Assembly (NCBI GenBank): GCA_903832285.1
Contig: CAILAY010000016.1
Coordinates: forward strand, 17,847 to 81,846
Source of the DNA: an uncultured beta proteobacterium
Lineage (GTDB): Bacteria; Pseudomonadota; Gammaproteobacteria; Burkholderiales; Burkholderiaceae_C
Direction: 5' to 3'
Length of the DNA stretch: 64,000 nucleotides
Part shown: positions 29,745 to 39,908 of the stretch, piece after piece
How positions within the stretch are numbered: position 1 is the stretch's first letter
Layout: every line of letters begins with the position of its first letter
Position numbers and translations under genes: made by a program
Notes under the pieces: model-generated
Seen by the model: the letters and a program-made list of their open reading frames with translations, nothing else
The model's database searches: none
What the model was told of the DNA's origin: nothing

Positions 29745-30443
29745 ATGCCCGTCAAACACCTCCCCACCGACGCGCAACCGCGCGAGAAGCTGCTGGCACG
29801 AGGTGCTGGCGCGCTAAGCGATGCCGAGTTGCTGGCGCTGCTGTTGCGCACCGGTATCAAGGGCAAGGGCGTGCTGCAACTGGCCGACGAGTTGCTGCAC
29901 CTGAAGAACGCCACGGGCAACCCCGGCTTTGACGGTCTCGCCGGCTTGTTGCACGCCACCGCCGACGACCTCCAGCGCGTCAAGGGATTGGGCCCGGCCA
30001 AATGCGCCGAACTGGTGGCGGTGCTGGAGCTGGCACGGCGCGCCATGGCTCAGCAGCTGCAGGAACGGGCCGTATTTGCCACGCCCGACGCGGTCAAAAC
30101 CTACGTGCAGCTGCAACTGTCGGCACACGCGCACGAGGTTTTTGCCGTGCTGTTTCTGGACGCGCAGCACCGCTTGCTGGTAATGGAAGAGATGTTTCAC
30201 GGCACGCTGACGCAGACTTCGGTGTATCCGAAGGAGGTGGTCATCCGCGCATTGCATCACCAGGCCGCGGCCGTGGTGTTCGCCCACAACCACCCCAGCG
30301 GCAGCGTGCAGCCTTCGCCTGCCGACGAGGCGCTGACGCGCACGCTCAAGGCCGCCCTGGCGCTGGTGGACGTTCGCGTGTTGGACCATGTGATCGTGGC
30401 GCGCGGCGTGGCGCTTTCCATGGCAGAAAAGGGACTGTTATGA
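29745..30443 (+). CDS. radC: RadC family protein (JAB/MPN metal domain)
   Basis: A 232-residue protein. The N-terminal UPF0758 region contains a helix-hairpin-helix-like segment ([24 protein letters not shown]). The C-terminal JAB1/MPN-like domain has the metal motif [14 protein letters not shown]. RadC was named for a repair phenotype that has been questioned, so its real role remains unclear. The start is ATG 29745, where family similarity begins ([20 protein letters not shown]). The stop overlaps the following smr gene as ATGA. Confidence 0.93.
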   Translation: MPVKHLPTDAQPREKLLARGAGALSDAELLALLLRTGIKGKGVLQLADELLHLKNATGNPGFDGLAGLLHATADDLQRVKGLGPAKCAELVAVLELARRAMAQQLQERAVFATPDAVKTYVQLQLSAHAHEVFAVLFLDAQHRLLVMEEMFHGTLTQTSVYPKEVVIRALHHQAAAVVFAHNHPSGSVQPSPADEALTRTLKAALALVDVRVLDHVIVARGVALSMAEKGLL

Positions 30444-31078
30444 CCCGCATCACGAGCTTGGCCGATCTCAAAAAGATCAGGCAACAGATTGCCGCACAGG
30501 AAGCTCAACGCCTGGCACACCAGGCGGCGCAGAAGCTGGCGCAGTCCCGCAAGCAGGCGCAGGAAACGCTGTTCCGCGCGGCCATCGGCAAGGTGCAACC
30601 CATGGCCGACACAGGACGTGTGCGCATGGAGACCCGCAAGCCGCAGCCGGACCCGGTGCAGCGCCAACTGGATGATCAGGAAGTGCTGCGGGCCTCGCTC
30701 AGCGACGACTTTGACGTGAGCAGTCTGCTTGATACCGACACCGCGCTGAGCTACAGCAAACCGGGCGTCGGGCAAGACGTGACACGCAAGCTGCGACGGG
30801 GTGTTTGGGCGGTGCAGCGCGAACTCGATCTGCATGGTCTGCGCATCGAAGACGCACGCGAAGCGCTGGTGCAATTCATCCGCGACGCGCAAAGGCAGGG
30901 CTGGCGTTGTGTGCGCGTGGTGCACGGCAAGGGGTTGGGGTCTCCCGGAAAGACGCCAGTGCTCAAGAGCCGCGTGCAAAGTTGGCTGATGCAAAAAACC
31001 GAGGTACTGGCCTACGTGCAGGCCAGGCCGGCCGATGGTGGTGCCGGTGCCGTAGTGGTATTGCTGCAACCCGGTTGA
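30440..31078 (+). CDS. Smr-domain protein (possible DNA/RNA endonuclease)
   Basis: A 212-residue protein with a helical, Gln/Ala-rich N-terminal half and a C-terminal Smr (MutS2-related) domain from about residue 125. The domain is recognised by [16 protein letters not shown] and the [17 protein letters not shown] loop. Smr domains bind or nick nucleic acids, and stand-alone YfcN/SmrB-type members act in ribosome rescue in some bacteria. The ATG at 30440 overlaps the radC stop, so this start is preferred over any upstream codon. The two genes are coupled. Confidence 0.9.
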   Translation: MTRITSLADLKKIRQQIAAQEAQRLAHQAAQKLAQSRKQAQETLFRAAIGKVQPMADTGRVRMETRKPQPDPVQRQLDDQEVLRASLSDDFDVSSLLDTDTALSYSKPGVGQDVTRKLRRGVWAVQRELDLHGLRIEDAREALVQFIRDAQRQGWRCVRVVHGKGLGSPGKTPVLKSRVQSWLMQKTEVLAYVQARPADGGAGAVVVLLQPG

Positions 31079-31094
31079 AGCAAGGCCCGTCGGG

Positions 31095-32327
31095 TTACGC
31101 CGGGTTGGGCAAAAATAGCTCCTGCAAATCGCTCAGAAAATCAAAGCCCTTTTCCGTGGGCCGCACAGACTTCAGGTCGCGGTGCAAAAGGCCGCGGGAT
31201 TCGGCCAGATCGAGCGCCGGCGCGATGGTGGTGACAGGCAGACCGGTGCGTTCGGAAAACCGCGCCAGTTCGAAGCCTTCCTTGAGCCGAAGCGCATTCA
31301 GCATGAATTCAAACGGCAACTCCGCACGGCCCACTTCATCGCCCTGGGCCACCGGTTCGCCCTTGGCGGCGTGCTCCATGTAGAGCCGGGGCTCACGATA
31401 ACGCACCTGACGCAGCACGCGGTGCGCAAAGCTGATCTTGCTGTGGGCGCCCGCACCAATGCCGACGTAGTCGCCAAACTGCCAGTAGTTCAGGTTGTGC
31501 TGGCAGCGGTGCCCCGGCCGCGCAAAGGCCGAGACTTCATAGCGTTCCAGGCCGGTCGCCGCGGTGCGTTCGATGATGCGGTCCAGCATCGCGTAGGCCA
31601 GATCGTCCTCGGGAATCACGGGCGGGAACTTCGCAAAAAAGGTGTTGGGCTCAATCGTCAGGTGGTAGATCGAGAGATGCTTGGGTGCCAACGCCAACGC
31701 CATACCCAGATCCTGTTCCATCCCTTCGAGTGTCTGGCCTGGCAGAGCGTACATCAGGTCCAGATTGAAGGTGTCAAACGCATGCGCCGCTTCTTCCACC
31801 GCGGCAACCGCCTGGGCGCGGTCGTGGACACGGCCCAGCGTTTTCAGCTGTTCATCGTCAAAGCTTTGCACCCCCACCGAGAGCCGTGTCACCCCCGCGT
31901 TGCGGAACGCCCGAAAGCGATTCTTCTCGAACGTGCCGGGATTCGCCTCGAGCGTGACTTCGCAGCCGGGCAACAAGGGCAAGCGCGCGCGGATGTCGCC
32001 CAGCAGCCGATCCACACCCTGCGGCGACAGCAGACTGGGTGTGCCCCCACCGATGAAGACGCTCGTCACGCCGCGTCCCCACACCAGCGGCAGGGCGGCC
32101 TCCAGATCGGCGCGCAGCGCGTCCAGATAAGCCTGTTCTGTCGCCTCACCCAGTCCGGCAGCCGCGCCCGTGGTCAGATCGCCGCCACGCAACTCGTGCG
32201 AGTTGAAATCGCAATAGGGGCATTTCTTCAGACACCAGGGCACGTGGACGTACAGCGACAGCGGTGGCAAAGTGGGCAACTGCAGCGTGCCCGCACGCAT
32301 GTAGTGCGTGATGTCGGGCTGGATCAC
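31095..32327 (-). CDS. hemW: radical-SAM protein HemW (heme chaperone)
   Basis: A 410-residue radical SAM protein. YVHVPWCLKKCPYCDFNSHE holds the CxxxCxxC that binds the [4Fe-4S] cluster, followed by FIGGGTPSLL and the C-terminal HemN-like domain. HemW members were once annotated as oxygen-independent coproporphyrinogen oxidases but act as heme-binding chaperones. The start is GTG at 32327, overlapping the rdgB stop as GTGA; an ATG at 32300 is the alternative. It forms an operon with rdgB and probably rph, an arrangement common in Burkholderiales. Confidence 0.93.
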   Translation of the reverse strand: MIQPDITHYMRAGTLQLPTLPPLSLYVHVPWCLKKCPYCDFNSHELRGGDLTTGAAAGLGEATEQAYLDALRADLEAALPLVWGRGVTSVFIGGGTPSLLSPQGVDRLLGDIRARLPLLPGCEVTLEANPGTFEKNRFRAFRNAGVTRLSVGVQSFDDEQLKTLGRVHDRAQAVAAVEEAAHAFDTFNLDLMYALPGQTLEGMEQDLGMALALAPKHLSIYHLTIEPNTFFAKFPPVIPEDDLAYAMLDRIIERTAATGLERYEVSAFARPGHRCQHNLNYWQFGDYVGIGAGAHSKISFAHRVLRQVRYREPRLYMEHAAKGEPVAQGDEVGRAELPFEFMLNALRLKEGFELARFSERTGLPVTTIAPALDLAESRGLLHRDLKSVRPTEKGFDFLSDLQELFLPNPA

Positions 32328-32923
32328 AACCAGTGCTCGCGCATCAGACGCAGCATGTCGCGCGCCGCTTTGCCGCGGTGGCTGTGGGCGTTCTTCACCT
32401 CGTCGCTCACTTGGGCAAACGTGCAGCCGAGTTCGGGGATGTACATCACCGGATCGAAACCAAAGCCACCGCTGCCCACGGGCTCTCGCGCAATCTCGCC
32501 CACGGCGCGCCCGACAGCGATCAGCGGCTCGGGGTCCAGCGGCGAACGCACGGCGACCAGGGTGCTGACCATCGCGGCGCGACGCTGCGTCACGTCTTTC
32601 ATTTGTTCCAGCAGGGCGCGCAGGTTGTTGGCATCGCTCTTTTCGTAACCGAAGCGCGTGCAGTAGTAGGCGGTCTGCACGCCCGGCAAACCGCCGAATG
32701 CATCAACGCACATTCCGGCGTCGTCCGCAAGCGCGGGCAAGCCGCTGAGGGCGCTGGCGTGACGCGCCTTGGCCAGCGCATTTTCGACAAACGTGTGATG
32801 GGGCTCGGGGGCCTCAGGAATACCCAGTTCCGACTGGCGCACCCACTGCACGCCAAGCGGCGCAAACATGGCCTGCAACTCGGCCAGCTTGCCGGGGTTG
32901 TTCGACGCCAGCACGACCTTCAT
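32324..32923 (-). CDS. rdgB: dITP/XTP pyrophosphatase (non-canonical purine NTPase)
   Basis: A 199-residue house-cleaning enzyme that hydrolyses XTP, ITP and dITP to monophosphates, preventing their incorporation into nucleic acids. ASNNPGKLAEL at the start, TFVENALAKARHAS, ADDAGMCVDAFGGLPGV and GFGFDPVMYIPELGCTFAQ are the family signatures. ATG 32923 is chosen because MKVVLASNN is the canonical N-terminus. It lies 46 bases downstream of rph and is coupled to hemW. Confidence 0.96.
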   Translation of the reverse strand: MKVVLASNNPGKLAELQAMFAPLGVQWVRQSELGIPEAPEPHHTFVENALAKARHASALSGLPALADDAGMCVDAFGGLPGVQTAYYCTRFGYEKSDANNLRALLEQMKDVTQRRAAMVSTLVAVRSPLDPEPLIAVGRAVGEIAREPVGSGGFGFDPVMYIPELGCTFAQVSDEVKNAHSHRGKAARDMLRLMREHWL

Positions 32924-32969
32924 GTGACCCGCGCGCTGCCCGACGTCTGCGGAAAATTCCTGGCTGCTC

Positions 32970-33698
32970 TCATTTTGCGAGTGCCCGCTGCTGCAGGACA
33001 ATCAGCTCGGCGATGCCCTTGTCCGCCAGCGCCAGCAGGGTGTCCATCTCGGCGCGCGAAAAGGCCGCACCTTCCGCAGTACCTTGCACTTCGACAAAAT
33101 GCCCGGCACCGGTCATCACCACGTTCATGTCGGTATCGCAGGCGGAGTCTTCGATGTACTCCAGGTCCAGCAAGGGCGTCCCCTGCACGATCCCCACGGA
33201 AATCGCGGCCACACTGGACGTGATGGGTGACTCTTTCAACTTGCCGCTGGCCAGCAAAAAGTTCACCGCATCCTGTGCTGCCACATAGGCGCCGGTGATG
33301 GCCGCCGTGCGCGTGCCACCGTCCGCCTGCAGCACATCGCAATCGAGTTGGATCGTGCGCTCGCCCAGTTTCTTCAGATCAAACACGGTGCGCATGGAGC
33401 GACCGATAAGGCGCTGGATCTCCTGGGTGCGCCCGCTTTGCTTGCCGCGCGCGGCCTCGCGGTCGCTGCGCGTATGCGTGGAGCGCGGCAGCATGCCGTA
33501 CTCGGCCGTGACCCATCCTTCGCCGCTGCCCCGTTTGTGCGGCGGCACCTTCTCCTCCACCGAGGCGGTGCACAGCACGCGCGTGTTGCCGAACTCGATC
33601 AGCACCGAGCCTTCGGCGTGGATGGTATAGCCGCGGGTGATGCGCACCTGACGCAGTTGGTCTGCGGCGCGCGCACCGCTTCGTGCAAAGAATGTCAT
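32970..33698 (-). CDS. rph: ribonuclease PH
   Basis: A 242-residue phosphorolytic 3' exoribonuclease that trims tRNA 3' ends and RNA. It has RPH signatures throughout: [82 protein letters not shown] and [11 protein letters not shown]. The length is typical and the start at 33698 gives the usual N-terminus. It is followed by rdgB on the same strand. Confidence 0.97.
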   Translation of the reverse strand: MTFFARSGARAADQLRQVRITRGYTIHAEGSVLIEFGNTRVLCTASVEEKVPPHKRGSGEGWVTAEYGMLPRSTHTRSDREAARGKQSGRTQEIQRLIGRSMRTVFDLKKLGERTIQLDCDVLQADGGTRTAAITGAYVAAQDAVNFLLASGKLKESPITSSVAAISVGIVQGTPLLDLEYIEDSACDTDMNVVMTGAGHFVEVQGTAEGAAFSRAEMDTLLALADKGIAELIVLQQRALAK

Positions 33699-33742
33699 GG
33701 TGGGATTGTCCTTGGGGCGCGCCTGGGCGCCGGGTTTGAAAA

Positions 33743-34645
33743 CTAGCTCTTCCTGGCCGCTGAGCGGCGGATGACTTCATTGATCTCTGCAATTGAACGC
33801 TCGATGCTGGCGTCGTCCAGATCCTCCTCTGCCGGTACCTGGCCGGAATCCTGGAACGTGGAAGCAAACTCGCCATCGGGAATGTCTTCAGTGGAAATGT
33901 TGCGGCTGGACTCCAGGGCATTGGGCGTTTCCCACTCCAGCGCAATCGCCGACACGTTGTCACTGCGTGCGCCCGCATTGCGCAATGCCTGCTCCACCAG
34001 ATTGGGCACCGCCTGGGACACGGAATTGCGGCTCAGTTGTTCAACGATATCGCCCTCGCGCACACTGTCCCAAAGACCATCCGAACACAGCAGAATCTTG
34101 TCGCCCTGAAGCAGTTGCACCGGACCCACGGTGTCCAGCACCGGCTGCGTCGGCGAGCCCAGACAGGTGTACAGAATATTGCGGTTGGCATAGGCCAGCG
34201 AGGACATGCTGGCCTTGTGCTGCTCCATAAAGGAATGGTCCTGTGTGCGCGCCACCAGTTCACCGTCGCGCACCAGGTACAGGCGCGAGTCACCGCAATG
34301 CACCCACGTTGCGCAGTTGCCCTGCACGACCACCGCCACGATCGTGGTACGCGGCGTATCGAGCATTCCTTTGTCGCTGGCATAGCAGATCAGCGCGTGG
34401 TGGGCCGCCATGAGGGTGGAGGAAAGAAAAGATCCGATGTCCCTGACTTTGGGCTTGGCCTCCTTCTGATAGCGCTCCGCGACGGTCTGCAATGCCAACT
34501 GGGCCGCCACCTCGCCTTCGGGGTGCCCGCCCATGCCATCGGCCAAGACGAACAGACCGGACTCGCGCGTGTAGCAATAGCCCATGCGGTCCTCGTTGTT
34601 CTCCCGCCCACCCTTGCGACTGACCTGAAAAACCGAGAACTTCAT
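33743..34645 (-). CDS. PP2C-family Ser/Thr protein phosphatase
   Basis: A 300-residue metal-dependent phosphatase. RENNEDR (Glu/Asp, residues 15-19) and ADGMGGH (Asp 36) are motifs of the PP2C active site, with [11 protein letters not shown] and [17 protein letters not shown] further on. The catalytic domain ends near residue 240. An acidic C-terminal tail of about 60 residues with no family similarity follows. It overlaps the kinase gene upstream as ATGA, so the two form a reversible phosphorylation pair, the phosphatase presumably opposing the kinase. The pair is common upstream of yicC in Burkholderiales, and its targets are unknown. Confidence 0.93.
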   Translation of the reverse strand: MKFSVFQVSRKGGRENNEDRMGYCYTRESGLFVLADGMGGHPEGEVAAQLALQTVAERYQKEAKPKVRDIGSFLSSTLMAAHHALICYASDKGMLDTPRTTIVAVVVQGNCATWVHCGDSRLYLVRDGELVARTQDHSFMEQHKASMSSLAYANRNILYTCLGSPTQPVLDTVGPVQLLQGDKILLCSDGLWDSVREGDIVEQLSRNSVSQAVPNLVEQALRNAGARSDNVSAIALEWETPNALESSRNISTEDIPDGEFASTFQDSGQVPAEEDLDDASIERSIAEINEVIRRSAARKS

Positions 34646-35664
34646 GCCTTGCTCGCCCCCAGTTTGGATGAAGGTCCGGAGCCTTCCTTTTTACCGGTCA
34701 CCAGACCATTGATCTGCAGCCGCATCTTTTCGGTCAGCGACAACTTCGTGTAGCGTCGCTCCCCTTCGTTGCCAAGTTCCTTCAACAGCGCAAAAACCGA
34801 TTGGGGACGTGCATCGGGATCAAGCGCCATGCACCACAACACGATTTCGATCAGACTGTCGGAGTACACGCCGCGCAAACGCGACAACGCCAATTCAAGC
34901 TTGTCCTTCTCCTTGCGCTGCGGCGCCGCCGACGGCGGATAGCCTTGCATGCACGCGTAAATGCAGGCCCCTATCGCATAGATATCGGTCCACGGTCCCA
35001 TCACGCCGTCGCGCCGATACATCTCGGGAGCGGCAAAACCGGGCGTATACATCGGGCGGATGTAGTTGCCCTCCTTGTTCAGCACTTCGCGTGCCGCGCC
35101 AAAATCGATCAGCACCGCCTTGTCTTCGTCCGACACGAAGATGTTTGCCGGCTTGATGTCCAGATGGAGCATCTTGTACTGGTGCACGATGCGCAAGCCG
35201 CGCAGGATTTCATCAAACAGCGAACGAATGGTGGACTCGCTGAAGATCTTGTTTTTCCTGCGGTCCCGCGCGGTGATGATGTAGTCCTGCATGGTGGCCC
35301 CCTGCAGGTAATTCATCACCATGTAGACAGTTTCGTTTTCGCGGAAAAAATTCAGCACGCCCACCACCGAGGAATGCGAAATCTGCGCCAGGGAACGTCC
35401 CTCCTCGAAGAAACTCTTGAGTCCCAACCGATACAACGACTGCTTTTCAGGCGCTACCTGGGGTGCCAGGGTTCCCGGCTGGCGTGAAGCCAGCGACGCC
35501 GGCAAATACTCCTTCACCGCAACCTGTGTCCCCTGTTCGTCCACCGCCAGATACACCACACCGAAGCCGCCCGACGCCAGTTTGCGCACGATGCGATAGC
35601 CGCCAATCACGGTGTCGGGCGGTAGCGGGGCGGGTTTCAGCCTGGGTATATTTTTCGACTGCAT
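34642..35664 (-). CDS. Hanks-type Ser/Thr protein kinase, non-RD
   Basis: A 340-residue cytoplasmic kinase. The glycine-rich loop is LASGGFGVVY (about 29-38), the ATP-binding Lys is 51 (VAVKEY), the catalytic loop is HLDIKPANIF (167-176) and DFG is at 187-189. Leu replaces the usual Arg before the catalytic Asp, making it a non-RD kinase that may not need activation-loop phosphorylation. There is no transmembrane or PASTA region, unlike PknB; the C-terminal 40 residues are basic. The ATG at 35664 is chosen because the kinase fold begins soon after; a longer TTG-started frame to 35733 overlaps the yicC promoter region. It is coupled to the PP2C gene. Confidence 0.92.
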   Translation of the reverse strand: MQSKNIPRLKPAPLPPDTVIGGYRIVRKLASGGFGVVYLAVDEQGTQVAVKEYLPASLASRQPGTLAPQVAPEKQSLYRLGLKSFFEEGRSLAQISHSSVVGVLNFFRENETVYMVMNYLQGATMQDYIITARDRRKNKIFSESTIRSLFDEILRGLRIVHQYKMLHLDIKPANIFVSDEDKAVLIDFGAAREVLNKEGNYIRPMYTPGFAAPEMYRRDGVMGPWTDIYAIGACIYACMQGYPPSAAPQRKEKDKLELALSRLRGVYSDSLIEIVLWCMALDPDARPQSVFALLKELGNEGERRYTKLSLTEKMRLQINGLVTGKKEGSGPSSKLGASKA

Positions 35665-35738
35665 GGTTGAGGGACAGGTCCAGTGGCACTCGCGAATCCG
35701 GTTATTCTTCCAAGTCTCGCAACGACAGTTCAATCCTC

Positions 35739-36656
35739 ATGGCAGTTTACAGCATGACTGGCTACGCCAGCGCCCAGACCAGCAGCTCGGCAAGCCCGCT
35801 TGAGCCGGCGCCAAAGCCCCGCGCAAGCGGTCGTCTGGGACTCGAAATCCGCTGTGTCAACAGCCGCTTTCTGGACCTGTCGTTTCGGCTGCCTGAGGAA
35901 CTGCGACATGTCGAACCGGCGCTGCGCGAGCGCGTCAATGCCAGGCTCAAGCGTGGCAAGGTGGAACTTCGTCTGACACTGGAAAGCGATACGGGCCTGG
36001 GCCTGGCAGAGCCTGCGCCGCGCCTGCTGCAACGTCTGAACATGCTGCAGGACAGCGTGCTCAACTGGCTGCCACGGGCCACTCCCTTGAGCGTGGCCGA
36101 AGTGCTGCGCCTGGCGGGAACAGAAGGCGGCGGCCCGACCTGGACCGATGCGCAAGCGCTGGAACTTGCCGATCAGGTGCTAAGCGGCTTGCTGGACGCC
36201 CGAGCCCGCGAAGGTGCGCGCCTGGGCGCCATGCTGCTGGCGCACATCGCGCAATTGCGCACCCTTGCGCGGCAAGCCCTGCCTCTGATACCGGCGCTGG
36301 TGGAACAACAGCGCCAGCGCTTTCTGGATCGATGGAAGGAAGCCATGGCGTTGACCGATGGCGCCACCTTGCCGGAGGCCGCACGCGACCGCGCCCTGAC
36401 CGAAGCCACCGCCTTCGCCATTCGCATCGACGTGGCCGAAGAACTCACTCGCCTAAACTCCCACTTTGATGAAGTCGAGCGGCTGGTCGGCAAGGGCGGT
36501 GAAATTGGTAAGCGGCTGGAATTCCTGATACAGGAGTTACATCGGGAGGCCAATACACTCGGCTCCAAATCGGCAGCACTGGAATTGACCCACATTTCCG
36601 TGGACATGAAAGTGCTGATCGAGCAGATGCGCGAGCAAGTGCAAAATATTGAGTAG
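35739..36656 (+). CDS. yicC: YicC family endoribonuclease
   Basis: A 305-residue protein beginning MAVYSMTGYASA, the canonical YicC N-terminus. EIRCVNSRFLDLSFRLPEEL and the C-terminal GKRLEFLIQELHREANTLGSKS are also diagnostic. YicC homologues are endoribonucleases that help degrade some small RNAs in enterobacteria. It lies divergently from the kinase gene and 31 bases upstream of gmk, the usual yicC-gmk order. No strong ribosome binding site is visible at 35739; an internal ATG at 35754 is the alternative. Confidence 0.95.
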   Translation: MAVYSMTGYASAQTSSSASPLEPAPKPRASGRLGLEIRCVNSRFLDLSFRLPEELRHVEPALRERVNARLKRGKVELRLTLESDTGLGLAEPAPRLLQRLNMLQDSVLNWLPRATPLSVAEVLRLAGTEGGGPTWTDAQALELADQVLSGLLDARAREGARLGAMLLAHIAQLRTLARQALPLIPALVEQQRQRFLDRWKEAMALTDGATLPEAARDRALTEATAFAIRIDVAEELTRLNSHFDEVERLVGKGGEIGKRLEFLIQELHREANTLGSKSAALELTHISVDMKVLIEQMREQVQNIE

Positions 36657-36687
36657 CCGCAACTTCATTCGTTAACCCTTCGCTGCC

Positions 36688-37308
36688 ATGGATTACCCTG
36701 GAAACCTGTTCGTTGTCGCCGCTCCCAGCGGAACCGGCAAATCGAGTCTGGTCAAGGCACTGATGGAACTCGATGCGCACGTCCAGCCTTCGGTTTCGCA
36801 CACCACACGTCTCCCGCGGGGTCAGGAAAAGCACGGGCGTGAGTACTACTTCATATCCGATGCGGAGTTTGACGCCATGGTGCAGGCGGGCGCCTTCATG
36901 GAGTGGGCGTTGGTGCATGGGCACCGTTACGGCACCTCGCGCAGGGCGATTGAAGAAAGCGTCGCCCAGGGCGCCGACGTGGTGCTGGAAATCGATTTCC
37001 AGGGCGCGCTGCAGGTCAAGAAGATATTCTCCAATGCGGTGCTGATTTTCATCCTGCCCCCGAGTTGGGAGGAATTGCGTGGCCGACTGGAACGACGGGG
37101 GGAAGACTCCGCTGAAGTGATCGAGGTTCGACTCAGGAACGCGGCGCTCGAGATGAAGCAGGTGCACCAGTTTGACTTCGTTATAATCAACGAGGTTTTC
37201 GACCGTGCGCTTTTTGATCTGAAAGCGATAGTCCACGCCCAACGCCTCAAGTTCGCCGCACAACGCCGCGCCCGGGCCGACACTTTCCAAGCATTGAACA
37301 TCACCTGA
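36688..37308 (+). CDS. gmk: guanylate kinase
   Basis: A 206-residue enzyme converting GMP to GDP with ATP. The P-loop is [10 protein letters not shown] at 11-20. Further family features are [20 protein letters not shown] and [16 protein letters not shown]. It is part of the gmk-rpoZ-spoT cluster, where GMP metabolism, an RNA polymerase subunit and the ppGpp enzyme are linked. Confidence 0.97.
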   Translation: MDYPGNLFVVAAPSGTGKSSLVKALMELDAHVQPSVSHTTRLPRGQEKHGREYYFISDAEFDAMVQAGAFMEWALVHGHRYGTSRRAIEESVAQGADVVLEIDFQGALQVKKIFSNAVLIFILPPSWEELRGRLERRGEDSAEVIEVRLRNAALEMKQVHQFDFVIINEVFDRALFDLKAIVHAQRLKFAAQRRARADTFQALNIT

Positions 37309-37323
37309 CTTTTCGGAGAATTT

Positions 37324-37527
37324 ATGGCCCGCATCACCGTTGAAGATTGCCTCGAACTCATCCCCAACCGGTTTCAATTGGTACTCGCCGCAACCTACCG
37401 CGCCCGCATGCTGAGCCAGGGGCATGCACCCAAGATCGAGAGCAAGAACAAGCCCTGCGTTACGGCGCTGCGCGAGATTGCCGCTGGCAAAGTGGGGCTG
37501 GAAATGCTGAAGAAGGTTCCGCTCTAG
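37324..37527 (+). CDS. rpoZ: RNA polymerase omega subunit
   Basis: A 67-residue omega subunit: [20 protein letters not shown] and RARMLSQG are diagnostic. It assists RNA polymerase assembly and forms part of a ppGpp-binding site in proteobacteria. It lies 15 bases after gmk with GGAG in front of the ATG, and is followed by a strong terminator. Confidence 0.97.
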   Translation: MARITVEDCLELIPNRFQLVLAATYRARMLSQGHAPKIESKNKPCVTALREIAAGKVGLEMLKKVPL

Positions 37528-37550
37528 GCTATTCCCGTCAGCCCCAACAA

Positions 37551-37576
37551 AAAGCACCGGTAACGGTGCTTTTTTT
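37551..37576 (+). terminator. rho-independent terminator after rpoZ
   Basis: AAAGCACCG/CGGTGCTTT forms a 9-bp stem with a four-base loop followed by an uninterrupted T run. It should end the yicC-gmk-rpoZ transcript, so spoT is likely to have its own promoter in the short space before 37635. Confidence 0.92.
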
Positions 37577-37634
37577 GTGCATCTGCCGTGGCGGGCCTGA
37601 TTCCTGTGCGCGGCGGAAGCGCTACATTTGAGGC

Positions 37635-39908
37635 ATGAAAGCGGTCTCCCATCCTTCCGCACCCGTGGCGCACAAAAGCCATGGACCCACACGCGCCAGC
37701 GCTGCGGCTGCGAAAGCGGCGGCGGCCAGCTTCGCGGCACTCACGGCCAGCCTGGACTATCTGGATGCAGCCAGCATCGAGCACGTGCGCCAGGCCTACC
37801 GCTTCGCCGACGAAGCCCACCTGGGACAGTTGCGCAGCAACGGCGAGCCCTACATCACCCACCCCATCGCCGTGGCAGCGCAATGCGCGCAGTGGCGCCT
37901 GGATGCGCAAGCTCTCATGGCAGCGCTGTTGCACGACGTGATCGAAGACTGCGGCGTCTCCAAGCCCGAACTGATCGAGCGCTTTGGCGCGCCCGTAGCC
38001 GAACTGGTGGACGGTCTCACCAAACTGGACCGCCTGCACTTCAATACCCGTGAGGAAAATCAGGCCGAGTCGTTTCGCAAGATGCTGCTGGCGATGGCGC
38101 GCGATGTGCGCGTCATCCTCATCAAACTGGCCGACCGCTCCCACAATATGCGCACCCTGGCGGACGTGCCACATGAAAAGTGGGAGCGCACAGCGCGCGA
38201 AACCCTGGACATCTATGCGCCGATTGCGCACCGGCTGGGACTGAACCAGAGCTACCGCGAACTGCAGGACCTGTCGCTGCGGCACCTGCACCCCTGGCGC
38301 TACGAGATTCTTTCCAGGGCGCTGCTCAAGGCGCGCAGCCGGACCCGCGATCTGCTGCAAAAGGTGCAGCGCCAGGTGGAGTCGGCGTTTGCCGCCGAGG
38401 GCTTGAGCCTGCGGCTGGCAGGACGCGAAAAGTCGCTGTTTTCGATCTTCGAAAAGATGAAGCAAAAGCACCTGAGCTTCGCGCAGGTGACCGACATCTA
38501 TGGATTTCGCGTCATCGTGCCGCAGTCGCTGGACTGCTACACCTCGCTGGGTATCCTGCATCAGCTCTACAAGCCGGTGCCTGGAAAGTTCAAGGACCAC
38601 ATCGCCATTGCCAAACTCAATGGCTATCAATCGCTGCACACCACCGTCGTCGGCCCGGCTGGCGTGAGTGTGGAGTTTCAGGTGCGCACCGAGGCCATGG
38701 ATGTGGTGGCGGAGTCCGGTGTTGCCGCGCACTGGCTGTACAAGAGCAGCGAGGGCGACGCTGCAACGGCCGACCGGCTGGGCACGCAGTGGCTTCAGTC
38801 GCTGCTGGACATACAGCAGGAAACCCGCGACGCCGCCGAGTTCTGGGATCACGTCAAGGTCGATCTGTTCTCGGACGCGGTCTATGTATTCACGCCCAAG
38901 AGCCAGATCATGACGCTGCCGCGCGGCGCCACGGTCGTGGACTTTGCCTACGCCATCCACAGCAAGATCGGCGACCGCACGGTGGCGGCCAAAGTCAACG
39001 GTGAGCAGGTGCCGCTGCGCACCGAGTTGAAGAACGGCGACGTCGTGGAAATCATCACCGCCACCGTCTCGGAACCCAATCCGGCGTGGCTGACCTTTGT
39101 GCGATCCGGGAGGGCGCGCTCCAAGATTCGCCACCATCTCAAGACCCAGGCCCATGCCGAGTCCCAGGGTCTGGGCGAGACTTTACTGGCACACGCCTTG
39201 CGCGCCGAGGGCATCGAGGAACTTCCGGCCGCAGATGCGCTAAACCAGCCCATCTGGGACAAACTGCTGCGCTTCACGGGCAACCGCAACCGCACCGAGT
39301 TGCTCACGGAAATCGGACTGGGTCGGCGCATCGCCAGCATCGTGGCCAAGCGGCTCGCAATGCTGATGATCGAGGGCGGCGCCAAGCCCAACGCCCTGCT
39401 GCTCACGCGCGAACGCTACAGTGCCTTGGAGCAGGGGTTGCAACCCGCGCTGGTGCTGGACGGGAGCGAAAACACGTCGGTCAAATACGCCCCCTGCTGT
39501 CGACCCATTCCTGGTGAAGGCATCGTGGGCTATCTGGGCCGCGGCGAAGGGCTAATCGTGCACGCCAGCGACTGCGCCGTGGCCATACGACTGCAGCACA
39601 AGGACAGCGAGCGCTTCACGGCCGTCGAATGGAGCGACGAATTGCAGCGCTCGTTCGAGACCGGGATCGTGGTCACCGTCGCCAACGGCAAGGGTGTGCT
39701 CGCAAGGGTGGCGGCGGCGCTTGCCGCGGCGGAAGTCGACATCAACCATGTCGATATGGGCGACGAGGAGGCGCAAGAAGCGACCGACTTGCGCTTTGTC
39801 ATAACCGTGCGGGATCGATCACATCTGGAACTGGCGCTTCAAAAGTTGAAACGCATTCCTGCGGTTCTGAGTGCCGCGCGTTCCAAACCGCAGGGGTTTT
39901 CAGGCTAG
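37635..39908 (+). CDS. spoT: bifunctional (p)ppGpp synthase/hydrolase
   Basis: A 757-residue RelA/SpoT homologue controlling the stringent response. The N-terminal HD hydrolase is intact (HPIAVA, then LLHDVIED at about 99-106). The synthetase domain has DIYGFRVIV and LNGYQSLHT. These are followed by TGS (VDLFSDAVYVFTPKSQIMTLPRGATVVDFAYAIHS), the helical/zinc-type region with YAPCCRPIPGEGIVGYLG, and a C-terminal ACT domain. An intact HD domain supports a bifunctional SpoT rather than synthase-only RelA. It ends four bases into the convergent greB gene. Confidence 0.96.
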   Translation: MKAVSHPSAPVAHKSHGPTRASAAAAKAAAASFAALTASLDYLDAASIEHVRQAYRFADEAHLGQLRSNGEPYITHPIAVAAQCAQWRLDAQALMAALLHDVIEDCGVSKPELIERFGAPVAELVDGLTKLDRLHFNTREENQAESFRKMLLAMARDVRVILIKLADRSHNMRTLADVPHEKWERTARETLDIYAPIAHRLGLNQSYRELQDLSLRHLHPWRYEILSRALLKARSRTRDLLQKVQRQVESAFAAEGLSLRLAGREKSLFSIFEKMKQKHLSFAQVTDIYGFRVIVPQSLDCYTSLGILHQLYKPVPGKFKDHIAIAKLNGYQSLHTTVVGPAGVSVEFQVRTEAMDVVAESGVAAHWLYKSSEGDAATADRLGTQWLQSLLDIQQETRDAAEFWDHVKVDLFSDAVYVFTPKSQIMTLPRGATVVDFAYAIHSKIGDRTVAAKVNGEQVPLRTELKNGDVVEIITATVSEPNPAWLTFVRSGRARSKIRHHLKTQAHAESQGLGETLLAHALRAEGIEELPAADALNQPIWDKLLRFTGNRNRTELLTEIGLGRRIASIVAKRLAMLMIEGGAKPNALLLTRERYSALEQGLQPALVLDGSENTSVKYAPCCRPIPGEGIVGYLGRGEGLIVHASDCAVAIRLQHKDSERFTAVEWSDELQRSFETGIVVTVANGKGVLARVAAALAAAEVDINHVDMGDEEAQEATDLRFVITVRDRSHLELALQKLKRIPAVLSAARSKPQGFSG

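Noticed and set aside
36445..37740. 431-codon antisense frame across yicC, gmk and rpoZ
   Set aside because: Overlaps three certain genes and shows no recognisable motif.
37524..39155. 543-codon open frame antisense to spoT
   Set aside because: High-GC coding on one strand leaves long open frames on the other. The translation is a shadow of spoT with no family signature.
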